Source of the DNA: an uncultured Pseudoxanthomonas sp.
Lineage (GTDB): Bacteria > Pseudomonadota > Gammaproteobacteria > Xanthomonadales > Xanthomonadaceae
NCBI GenBank assembly: GCA_937975725.1
Contig: CALJUL010000041.1
Location: forward strand, 1-14,095
Length of the DNA: 14,095 bases
Reading direction: 5' to 3'
Made by a program: the position numbers and the translations under genes. The notes beneath the pieces are model-generated. The model was not told the origin of the DNA. It saw only the letters and a list, made by a program, of their open reading frames with translations, and ran no database searches. Shown here one piece after another: positions 1 to 7,571 of the stretch; position 1 is the first letter of the stretch; every line of letters starts with the position of its first letter.

Positions 1-1162
<1,162 letters not shown>

Positions 1163-1171
1163 GGGAGCAGA

Positions 1172-1213
1172 CCCGCCCCGTAGCCACGCGGGGCGGGGAT
1201 TCCTTCCCCGCCC
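1172..1213 (+). terminator. Two overlapping GC-rich hairpins after the aconitase gene
   Basis: Starting ten bases after the aconitase stop, CCCGCCCCG (1172-1180) pairs perfectly with CGGGGCGGG (1189-1197) over an 8-base loop. GGGCGGGGA (1191-1199) pairs equally perfectly with TCCCCGCCC (1205-1213) over a 5-base loop. The middle strand is shared, so only one stem can form at a time. There is no T-run, so this is not a textbook intrinsic terminator. A role in ending or stabilising the aconitase transcript is inferred from position alone. Confidence 0.5.
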
Positions 1214-1218
1214 GCTTC

Positions 1219-1385
1219 TGTAGGAGCGACGTAAGTCGCGACCGCAGGAGTGGGCTGGCAGGGAAGTATGGTCAAGCAGGGAGGCCGGCAGGATGAAGCG
1301 TCTTGCTTCATCCGTGTGGTTCGCGCCTTGGTTGCCCGTCTGTGGTTCCTGAAGGTCTGTGGTCGCGACTTACGTCGCTCCTACA
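1219..1385. repeat. Inverted REP doublet with central hairpin (REPIN-like)
   Basis: A 25-base sequence beginning TGTAGGAGCGACGTAAGTCG at 1219-1243 recurs as an exact reverse complement at 1361-1385. Each copy contains the small hairpin GCGAC-GTAA-GTCGC. Exactly midway lies a perfect 9-base stem, GGATGAAGC (1291-1299) with GCTTCATCC (1305-1313), loop GTCTT. The two spacers between REP and central stem are both 47 bases but barely pair. The layout of two inverted REPs around a hairpin is that of REPIN elements, which are mobilised in trans by RAYT transposases. No transposase is in the window. Extragenic REPs with a GTAGGAGCGAC-type core are common in Xanthomonadaceae. Confidence 0.75.
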
Positions 1386-1485
1386 GGGGGGGCGATTGCT
1401 CGGCGTGTGCGGGAGCGGCGCTATTAGCGGGTGCGGATCAGGGATTGCGTGGAAGGCTTGGCTTCCTCTTTCCATTCCATTCCGC

Positions 1486-1508
1486 GTCGCGACTCACGTC
1501 GCTCCCAC
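1486..1508 (-). repeat. Single diverged REP copy
   Basis: Read on the minus strand, this copy matches the REP core of the doublet upstream with two substitutions (GTGGGAGCGACG...GAGTCGCGAC against GTAGGAGCGACG...AAGTCGCGAC). The GCGAC/GTCGC stem is intact. The loop changes from GTAA to GTGA. It has the same orientation as the copy at 1361-1385 and no partner of its own. The rest of the gap up to 1568 shows no gene; 1503-1540 is a C/A-rich quasi-repetitive stretch. Confidence 0.6.
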
Positions 1509-1568
1509 ATCCCACACTCCACGCTCCACACCTACGTCCAGCATGCTCCATGCCACGGCGGGAATGGA

Positions 1569-4025
1569 CTACTCCTGCGAGACGGCGGGCGCGTCGCCGC
1601 CGCCGGCGCGACGCTGCTTGACGTAGCGCTCCAGCCACTGGTCCTGTTCCCACAGCAGGTGCAGGACCGACTCCCGGGCGGCGTAGCCGTGGCTCTCCTT
1701 GGGCAGCAGGACCAGCCGCGCGGGGGCGCCGAAACCCTTGAGGGCGTTGAAGTAGCGCTCGCTCTGCATGGTGAAGGTGCCGGGGTTGTTGTCGGCCTCG
1801 CCGTGCACCAGCAGCATCGGCGTCTTCATCTTGTCCACGTGCATGAAGGGCGACATGGCGTTGTAGATGTCCGGCGCCTCCCAGTAGTTGCGCTCCTCCT
1901 GCTGGAAGCCGAACGGCGTCAGCGTGCGGTTGTAGGCGCCGCTGCGGGCGATGCCGGCGGCGAACAGGTCCGAGTGGGTCAGCAGGTTGGCGGTCATGAA
2001 CGCGCCGTAGGAATGCCCGCCCACGGCCACGCGCCGGCGGTCGATGTAGCCCAGCGCGTCGACCGCATCGATGGCCGCCCTGGCGTTGGCGACCAGTTGG
2101 ACGATGAAGCTGTCGTTCGGCTCCTCCTTGCCCTCGCCCACGATCGGGAACGCGGCATCGTCCAGCACCGCGTAGCCGCGCGTGACCCAGTAGAGCGGCG
2201 AACCGTAGCTGGGGAAGATGAACTCGTTGGGGTTGGTGGTGTTCTGCCCGGCGCTGTCGCGGTCCTTGTACTCGGTCGGATAGGCCCACATCACCAGCGG
2301 CAGCTTCTCCGTCTTCGTAACCCGGTCGTAGCCGGCCGGCAGGTACAGGGTGCCGTTCAGCGGCAGGCCGTCGGCGCGCTTGTAGCTCAGCACTTCCTTG
2401 TGCACGCCCTGCAATCCCTTGAACGGATTGCCGAAGCGCGTCACCGGCACCGGCGCGGTGTCCGCCCTGTAGTGGCGGACGTAGTAGTTGGGGAACTCGG
2501 TCTGCGATTCCAGCCGCACCAGCGCGGTGCCCTGCACGGGATCGACCAGCGACTGGATGGTTTCCTTCTGCCCCTCCAGGCGCGAGGTGTAGAGGCGCTC
2601 CTTCTGCCCGGAAGCCAGGTCGATGCGGTCGATGAAGGGGAACTGCCCTTCGGGCGTGTAGCCCTCGCCGATCAGCCAGGCGCGGTCGCCGTCGAGCGCC
2701 AGCACTTCGTGGCCGCTCTCGTTGCGGCGGGTCTCCCACTGGCCGGGATCGCTGTACTGGTCCTGGTAGTTGCGGCTGGCAAGTTCCCTGAGCGGCGCGC
2801 CCGGCGCCGAGGGATCGAGCAGGTAGGTGCGGATGTTGCGCGTATTCCACCAGTAGTCGGTGACGATGGCGTGGCGGGCGTCGCCCCACAGCACGCCTTC
2901 CAGGCGGTCGATGGTCTTGAACAGCGGGACCGGCGCGCCGGTGAACGGCGCCTGCCAGGCGAACGCCTCGTCGCGGAACGGCACTTCGATGGCCGGGTCG
3001 CCCTTGTCCAGGGCTTCGGCCCAGACCAGGGTGGCGGGCTGGTCGGCGCGCCATTCGATGTCGCGGCGGCCCGGGCGCACGGCCATGAAGCCCTTGGGCA
3101 GGTCTTCGGCCAGCGGCGCGTCCACGACCTGGACGACCGGCTTGCCGGTGGTCTCCACCACGTCCGCGCGGTACGGGAAGCGGCCGTAGGGCACCAGGTA
3201 GGAGAACGGCCGCTGCAGGGTGCGCAGCAGCACGTAGCGGCCGTCCGGAGAGAAGCTCTGTTCGGCGTACATGGCCGGTCCGCGCCAGCGCGTGGCGCGC
3301 CCGGACAGCGGCACGCGGTGCAGTTCGGAGGTGGCGAGCGTCTCGAAGTTGGCTTCGTCCTGCGGATTCTTCAGCAGGTCCTGGTAGGTGCGGTTCTGCG
3401 CCTTGTTGCCGTCGCTGACGCTGACGACCGGGCCCGTGGGTACCTGGCGCGCCGTGTCGGCCAGCGCCGGGCGCTGCACCGGCAGCATGCGCACCAGCAG
3501 CGCCTGGTTGTCGCGGAACCAGGTCAGCGGATTGCCCAGGTTGGCGTTGAGCCGCGCCTCGGTCAGGCGGGTGGCGCGCGCCGCGGCCAGGTCCAGCACC
3601 CAGGCTTCCACGCCGGTGCGGGCGGTATGGGTGAAGGCCAGCCTGCGCTCGTCGGGCGACCATGTGAAGTTGGCCAAGCGCGGCGTGGCCGGCAGCCCGG
3701 CGACCTGGCGCGCCTGCGCCTCGCCCAGCCGCTGCACCTGCAGGTTGTTGTAGTACGTGGCGGTGCTGGCGATGTTGGTGCGCGGATTCACGCGCAGGCC
3801 GCCCAGTCGCAGTTCCTCGTCCGACAGTTCGGCCAGGGTCTTGAAGGTGTCGCGGTAGAACAGCACCAGCGTGGTCTTGCGGCTGTCCATCGCCACTGCG
3901 GGCGGGCGCTGCACGTCGGCCAGTTGCAGGATTTCGGCCGGCGGCACCTGGTACGGCAGCGCTTCCTGGGCGGCCAGGCCGGTGGGCAGCAACAGGCAGG
4001 CCAATGCGATCAGGCGGAACAGCAT
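1569..4025 (-). CDS. Secreted S9 family serine peptidase, glutamyl-endopeptidase type
   Basis: An 818-residue prolyl-oligopeptidase-family enzyme. The chosen ATG (4025-4023) has GAGGGG just upstream and opens a clear signal peptide (MLFRLIALACLLLPTGLAAQ), so the protein is probably periplasmic or secreted. The frame stays open further upstream, but that extension is low-complexity and masks the signal peptide. The N-terminal part, about residues 25-530, should be the beta-propeller that limits access to the active site; it carries WSPDE and FSPDGRYV blade motifs. The alpha/beta-hydrolase domain follows from about 545. The catalytic triad is Ser672 in GGHSYGAF, Asp745 in HGEADNN and His779 in KESHGY. 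The opening LPYQVPPAEILQLADV...TLAELS resembles plant chloroplast glutamyl endopeptidase (S9D), so cleavage after Glu is plausible but inferred. It is convergent with the aconitase gene and divergent from the next gene. No known Rpf role. Confidence 0.93.
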   Translation of the reverse strand: MLFRLIALACLLLPTGLAAQEALPYQVPPAEILQLADVQRPPAVAMDSRKTTLVLFYRDTFKTLAELSDEELRLGGLRVNPRTNIASTATYYNNLQVQRLGEAQARQVAGLPATPRLANFTWSPDERRLAFTHTARTGVEAWVLDLAAARATRLTEARLNANLGNPLTWFRDNQALLVRMLPVQRPALADTARQVPTGPVVSVSDGNKAQNRTYQDLLKNPQDEANFETLATSELHRVPLSGRATRWRGPAMYAEQSFSPDGRYVLLRTLQRPFSYLVPYGRFPYRADVVETTGKPVVQVVDAPLAEDLPKGFMAVRPGRRDIEWRADQPATLVWAEALDKGDPAIEVPFRDEAFAWQAPFTGAPVPLFKTIDRLEGVLWGDARHAIVTDYWWNTRNIRTYLLDPSAPGAPLRELASRNYQDQYSDPGQWETRRNESGHEVLALDGDRAWLIGEGYTPEGQFPFIDRIDLASGQKERLYTSRLEGQKETIQSLVDPVQGTALVRLESQTEFPNYYVRHYRADTAPVPVTRFGNPFKGLQGVHKEVLSYKRADGLPLNGTLYLPAGYDRVTKTEKLPLVMWAYPTEYKDRDSAGQNTTNPNEFIFPSYGSPLYWVTRGYAVLDDAAFPIVGEGKEEPNDSFIVQLVANARAAIDAVDALGYIDRRRVAVGGHSYGAFMTANLLTHSDLFAAGIARSGAYNRTLTPFGFQQEERNYWEAPDIYNAMSPFMHVDKMKTPMLLVHGEADNNPGTFTMQSERYFNALKGFGAPARLVLLPKESHGYAARESVLHLLWEQDQWLERYVKQRRAGGGDAPAVSQE

Positions 4026-4161
4026 CCGGTTATCCCCTCGGGTCGAACGAAGGCGCGATGATCGGCGCAACGGCGGCCGGGGACAAGCGCCGCCCGACCC
4101 GGTTGCCGGTTCCGGGCGCGTTCCGCGTGGACACAAGGGAAGGCGGCTTCCGGAGACTGCG
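4026..4161. promoter_or_regulatory. Divergent intergenic region with presumed promoters
   Basis: These 136 bases separate the peptidase (leftward) from the rightward small ORF pair, so they should hold promoters for both directions. I see a ribosome-binding site at each edge (GAGGGG in the minus sense near 4035; CGGAGA at 4151-4156). I see no convincing -35/-10 pair or operator. Confidence 0.3.
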
Positions 4162-4581
4162 ATGAAGACCCTGACCCTGGCGGCCGCCCCGGTTTGCGCA
4201 CTCATCGGCACCGGAACGGATGGGCTCAAGGACGTCCCTGCCCTGCATGCGCGCCCGGCTCTTGCGGGCAATGGCGCGCACCGGCCGCGGATCAACGTGC
4301 ATGGAAAGCACGAACGTGCCGCCCACCAGGGACACACGGCCCGCTACCGCAGCAATTACCATGGACGCATCGGCCAGTGGCGCTTTCCCTTCGGCAACGA
4401 AGGCCATTGGCCGGCTGGGATGGTCCTCGACACAGGCAGGAAGAAAAGCCTGCCGATCATCGAAGACCACGGCCAGCGCAGGCTGGACGAGTACCACTGG
4501 CTCCACGCAACCGTACACATCCGGCAGGCACGCCCTGCCAGCACCGCACGCAAAGACCCGAACGGAGGACCTCCAGCATGA
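4162..4581 (+). CDS. Hypothetical small basic protein (uncertain gene)
   Basis: A 139-residue ORF that I do not recognise. In favour: GGAG at 4152-4155 sits six bases before the ATG; the N-terminus MKTLTLAAAPVCALIGTG could be a weak signal sequence; and its TGA (4579-4581) overlaps the ATG of the next gene as ATGA, typical of translational coupling. Against: the protein is rich in His, Arg, Gly and Gln, has no recognisable motif, and its third-position GC looks lower than in neighbouring genes. A 162-residue minus-strand ORF covers much of the same DNA, so coding is not settled. It may be a lineage-specific secreted protein, a decayed gene, or a chance ORF. Confidence 0.4.
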   Translation: MKTLTLAAAPVCALIGTGTDGLKDVPALHARPALAGNGAHRPRINVHGKHERAAHQGHTARYRSNYHGRIGQWRFPFGNEGHWPAGMVLDTGRKKSLPIIEDHGQRRLDEYHWLHATVHIRQARPASTARKDPNGGPPA

Positions 4582-5042
4582 AACCGCGCATCCTCTCCGC
4601 CCTCACCGCGACCGCCGCGGCACTGTGGCTCGCCTTGCCGGCGGCCTCGGCGGCCGGCATCGATGCCGACCAGGCGCGCCGCATCGCCGAGCAGTTCGTC
4701 GCCGCCAAGCAGGGCAGCCCGCAGGAAAGCTTCGAGACCATGGAAACCGCGGTCGCCGACCTGGACGGCGACGGCAAAGACGAGATCGTCGTGTGGTGGA
4801 ACATGCTCGGCCCCACCTACTGGAGCCACGGCGTGACCGTGCTGGCCCACCGTGGGCAGCGCTACCAGCCGGCCGGCGAGACCGAGGAAGCGCTGGGCAA
4901 CGTGGAGGACATGGACGTGCGCAACGGCGTCATCCGCCTGCAGACCAAGTGGCCGGGGCCGAACGATCCGCGCTGTTGCCCGTCGGTCGCCAAGACGATG
5001 CTCTTCCGCTGGCAGGGCAACCGCCTGGTCCCGACGAAGTGA
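4578..5042 (+). CDS. Small secreted protein of unknown function with a DLDGDGKDE motif
   Basis: A 154-residue protein. The ATG at 4578 follows AACGGAGGA (4561-4569) at good spacing. Residues 1-25 form a signal peptide with a likely cut after ASA (24-26 region), so the product is exported. DLDGDGKDEIVVWW (61-74) looks like the Asp-rich, calcium-loop-like segment of VCBS/FG-GAP-type secreted proteins, but only one such unit is present. A Cys-Cys pair at 133-134 lies in GPNDPRCCPS, followed by a predicted final strand, MLFRWQGNRLV. Metal binding is possible but inferred. It overlaps the preceding doubtful ORF by four bases and ends 14 bases from the convergent lipoprotein gene. No function assigned. 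Confidence 0.85.
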   Translation: MKPRILSALTATAAALWLALPAASAAGIDADQARRIAEQFVAAKQGSPQESFETMETAVADLDGDGKDEIVVWWNMLGPTYWSHGVTVLAHRGQRYQPAGETEEALGNVEDMDVRNGVIRLQTKWPGPNDPRCCPSVAKTMLFRWQGNRLVPTK

Positions 5043-5056
5043 CCCGCGCGGCGGCG

Positions 5057-5509
5057 TCACCGCCACTGCGCGTAGTGCACGCGCCATTCGCCGTCTTCCA
5101 GGCGCCAGGCGCTGGTGACCTGGTAACGGCTCGCCTGTTCGGGCAGCCAGCGGTTGTCGCCGCCGGTCAGCAGCACCTGGAAACGGACGATGGCGTTGTC
5201 GCCCTGCACCTCCACCTCCAGTGGCCCGGTGACGATACCGATGCCGGCGTTGCCCAGCGTGCGGGCGCGCAGCAGGTTGTGCAACGCACCACGATCCATG
5301 CCCTGGGTGCCGGTGAAATCGGCGCTGACGCCGCGCATGAAATCCGCCGTACGCTTTTCCTCCGCCGCCGCCTGCATGGCCGAGAACTGCGCGCGCAGGC
5401 GTTCCTCGGGCGTGCCGCCGCGGCAGGCCGCCAGCAGTATCAGCAGGCATGCCGGCGCCAGGACCGCCCATGCCCGGGCCCTGCGCCGCGCGGGCTTCGT
5501 CGCCGTCAT
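5057..5509 (-). CDS. NTF2-like (SnoaL-type) lipoprotein
   Basis: A 150-residue exported lipoprotein. The N-terminus has a basic Arg-rich stretch (residues 5-12), a hydrophobic core, and a lipobox LAAC ending at Cys29, the predicted lipidation site. The remainder, about residues 33-150, alternates helix then strands and ends EDGEWRVHYAQWR, the usual C-terminal strand pattern of NTF2/SnoaL-like folds. Such domains often bind small ligands or act as accessory proteins; no catalytic residue is evident. The ATG at 5509-5507 is preferred because AAGGCGA precedes it; an in-frame ATG at 5530-5528 lacks a ribosome-binding site. It diverges from rpfB across 114 bases and ends 14 bases from the secreted-protein gene. 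Its role in this locus is unknown. Confidence 0.85.
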   Translation of the reverse strand: MTATKPARRRARAWAVLAPACLLILLAACRGGTPEERLRAQFSAMQAAAEEKRTADFMRGVSADFTGTQGMDRGALHNLLRARTLGNAGIGIVTGPLEVEVQGDNAIVRFQVLLTGGDNRWLPEQASRYQVTSAWRLEDGEWRVHYAQWR

Positions 5510-5623
5510 TGATCGCTTCGCCTTTTCCATCCGTAACGGTATGCTCCCGGCAAGCGTCCTCGCGGCGTAAACCTTTTCGTGTGCCGTCGAGCGGCCCGCA
5601 GACCCTGGGGAGGGAGCTGAAAG
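5510..5623. promoter_or_regulatory. Divergent region upstream of rpfB
   Basis: The 114 bases between the lipoprotein and rpfB should hold the rpfB promoter. GGGGAGGG (5607-5614) is a strong ribosome-binding site for rpfB. I see no clear sigma-70 boxes and no two-sided TGTGA-N6-TCACA site for the CRP-like regulator Clp. Confidence 0.35.
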
Positions 5624-7306
5624 ATGATTCAGGAACGTCCGTGGTTCAAGAGCTATCCGCAAGGCGTGCCGCACGAGATCGACCTTGAGCAGTACCGCTC
5701 CATCGTGTCGGTGTTCGGGGAAGCCGTCAGCAAGTACCGCGACCGGCCGGCGTTCCGCAATTTCGGCAAGACCCTGACCTACGGCGAGATCGACAGGCTC
5801 AGCCGCCAGTTCGCGGCCTACCTGCTGGGCGAGCTCAAGCTCAAGAAGGGCGACCGGGTCGCCATCATGATGCCCAACTGCCTGCAGTACCCCATCGCCA
5901 TCTTCGGCGTGCTGCGCGCGGGCCTGACGGTGGTCAACGTCAACCCCATGTACACCCCGCGCGAACTCAGGCACCAGCTCAACGACTCCGGCGCCAGCGT
6001 GCTGGTGGTGGTGGACAACTTCGGCAAGACGGTGCAGGAATCCCTGCCCGGCACGCCGGTGAAGCAGGTCGTCACCACCGCGCTGGGCGACCTGGTGGGC
6101 TTCCCCAAGGGCGCGATCATCAACTTCGTGCTCAAGTACGTGAAGAAGATGGTGCCCGACTACGACATCCCGGGCACGGTGCGCTTCCGCGACACGCTGA
6201 CGCTCGGGCAGTTGCACGCGCTGCCGGAGATCGACATCGACAGCGGCGACATCGCCTTCCTGCAGTACACCGGCGGCACCACCGGCGTGGCCAAGGGCGC
6301 CATGCTGACCCACCGCAACATGGTGGCGAACATGCAGCAGGCGTCGGCCTGGATCGGACGCAACGTCAAGGCCGAGGGCGAACTGATCGTCACCGCGCTG
6401 CCGCTGTACCACATCTTCGCGCTGACGGCGAACTGCCTGGTCTTCATGAAGTTCGGCGCCACCAACCTGCTGATCACCAATCCGCGCGACATGCCCGGCT
6501 TCGTCAAGGAACTGCAGGGCACGCGCTTCACCGCGATCACCGGCGTCAACACGCTGTTCAACGGCCTGCTCAACACGCCGGGCTTCGACCAGGTGGACTT
6601 CTCCGCGCTGCACCTGACCCTCGGCGGCGGCATGGCCGTGCAGCGTGCCGTGGCGGAGAAGTGGAAGAAGGTCACCGGCGTGACCCTGGTGGAAGCCTAC
6701 GGCCTGACCGAAACCTCGCCGGCGGCCTGCATCAATCCGATGGACCTGGCCGACTACAACGGCGCCATCGGCCTGCCCGTGCCGTCCACCGACGCCTGCG
6801 TGAAGGACGACGACGGCAACATGCTGCCGGTCGGCGAAGTCGGCGAGCTGTGCATCAAGGGCCCGCAGGTGATGAAGGGCTACTGGCAGCGCCCCGAGGA
6901 AACCGCCAACGTCATCGACGCCGACGGTTGGCTGCATACCGGCGACATGGCCAAGATGGATGAGGCGGGCTTCTTCTTCATCGTCGACCGCAAGAAGGAC
7001 ATGATCCTGGTCTCCGGCTTCAACGTGTATCCCAACGAAGTGGAGGACGTGATCGCCGGCCTGGACGGTGTGCTGGAAGTGGCCGCGATCGGCGTGCCCG
7101 ACGAGAAGTCCGGCGAGGCCGTCAAGGTCTTCATCGTCAAGAAGGATCCTGCCCTCACCGCCGAGCAGGTGAAGGCGTATTGCCGCGACAACCTGACCGG
7201 CTACAAGCAGCCGCGCTACATCGAATTCAGGACCGAGCTACCCAAGACCAACGTGGGCAAGATCCTGCGCAAGGAACTGCGCGATCCCCCCGCTCCGGCG
7301 GCCTGA
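5624..7306 (+). CDS. rpfB: Long-chain fatty acyl-CoA ligase, RpfB/FadD
   Basis: A 560-residue ATP-dependent acyl-CoA synthetase that adenylates a fatty acid and transfers it to CoA. In Xanthomonas, RpfB of the rpf cluster acts on free fatty acids and contributes to turnover of the DSF signal. The protein is full length and all ANL-family motifs are present: phosphate loop YTGGTTGVAKG (215-225), YGLTET (359-364), the ATP-ribose aspartate Asp441 in HTGDM, Arg456 in VDRKKD, the hinge near residue 457, and the catalytic Lys546 in PKTNVGKILRKEL. The start is supported by a strong GGGGAGGG ribosome-binding site about nine bases upstream. The name rpfB rather than plain fadD rests on its position directly before rpfF in the same orientation. 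A terminator follows, so read-through into rpfF should be limited. Confidence 0.95.
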   Translation: MIQERPWFKSYPQGVPHEIDLEQYRSIVSVFGEAVSKYRDRPAFRNFGKTLTYGEIDRLSRQFAAYLLGELKLKKGDRVAIMMPNCLQYPIAIFGVLRAGLTVVNVNPMYTPRELRHQLNDSGASVLVVVDNFGKTVQESLPGTPVKQVVTTALGDLVGFPKGAIINFVLKYVKKMVPDYDIPGTVRFRDTLTLGQLHALPEIDIDSGDIAFLQYTGGTTGVAKGAMLTHRNMVANMQQASAWIGRNVKAEGELIVTALPLYHIFALTANCLVFMKFGATNLLITNPRDMPGFVKELQGTRFTAITGVNTLFNGLLNTPGFDQVDFSALHLTLGGGMAVQRAVAEKWKKVTGVTLVEAYGLTETSPAACINPMDLADYNGAIGLPVPSTDACVKDDDGNMLPVGEVGELCIKGPQVMKGYWQRPEETANVIDADGWLHTGDMAKMDEAGFFFIVDRKKDMILVSGFNVYPNEVEDVIAGLDGVLEVAAIGVPDEKSGEAVKVFIVKKDPALTAEQVKAYCRDNLTGYKQPRYIEFRTELPKTNVGKILRKELRDPPAPAA

Positions 7307-7328
7307 GACCCGCCCGCCACGCCCCTGG

Positions 7329-7360
7329 AAAGGCCGGCCTTGAGCCGGCCTTTTTCTTTT
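7329..7360 (+). terminator. Rho-independent terminator of rpfB
   Basis: AAAGGCCGGC (7329-7338) pairs perfectly with GCCGGCCTTT (7344-7353) across a CTTGA loop. The T-rich tail TTTTTCTTTT (7351-7360) follows and overlaps the stem. It starts 22 bases after the rpfB stop. This is a textbook intrinsic terminator in the direction of rpfB. Confidence 0.93.
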
Positions 7361-7571
7361 CGTTCAGGAGCTTAAGGGCTATTTTGGAGACTTGCATCAC
7401 ATTTCCGAACGACAGTGCCCGGCTTCCGGGCGGGAACCGGCATGAAGGTGGATTTCCACTGGATTTTAATTATTCGTTCAGGTGTAGGATCGCGTCGTGA
7501 TGGACTCACGTCACAAAAATCCTTGCCTTATCCCCCGGTACCCCGCAGCGCCAACGCCCCAGGAGCTCCCC
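7361..7571 (+). promoter_or_regulatory. rpfF leader and presumed promoter
   Basis: This 211-base non-coding stretch follows a strong terminator, so rpfF needs its own promoter here. It is clearly more AT-rich than its surroundings, most of all at 7463-7475 (ATTTTAATTATTC). TAGGAT at 7485-7490 is a possible -10 box, but no good -35 box is paired with it. Two small dyads lie upstream: GCCCGG-CTT-CCGGGC (7417-7431) and GTGGA-TT-TCCAC (7448-7459). TCACATTT at 7397-7404 resembles one half of a Clp/CRP site; the other half is poor. AGGAG at 7561-7565 is the rpfF ribosome-binding site. Confidence 0.45.

Noticed and set aside
1431..4061. 876-residue plus-strand ORF opposite the S9 peptidase
   Set aside because: It is a GC-rich mirror of the peptidase gene, low in complexity and rich in Ala, Arg, Gly, Val, Gln and His; the minus-strand frame has signal peptide, triad and family motifs.
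4030..4518. 162-residue minus-strand ORF opposite the small basic ORF
   Set aside because: No signal, motif or sensible neighbour spacing; it would run into the peptidase promoter region. The plus-strand ORF has better start and overlap evidence, though itself uncertain.
5057..6937. 626-residue minus-strand ORF running through rpfB into the lipoprotein
   Set aside because: Only the last 150 residues look like a protein (lipoprotein); the rest is the antisense of rpfB.
7391..7404. Full Clp/CRP binding site upstream of rpfF
   Set aside because: Only the TCACATTT half is good; the matching TGTGA half is GGAGA at the required spacing, so I list it only as a half-site.
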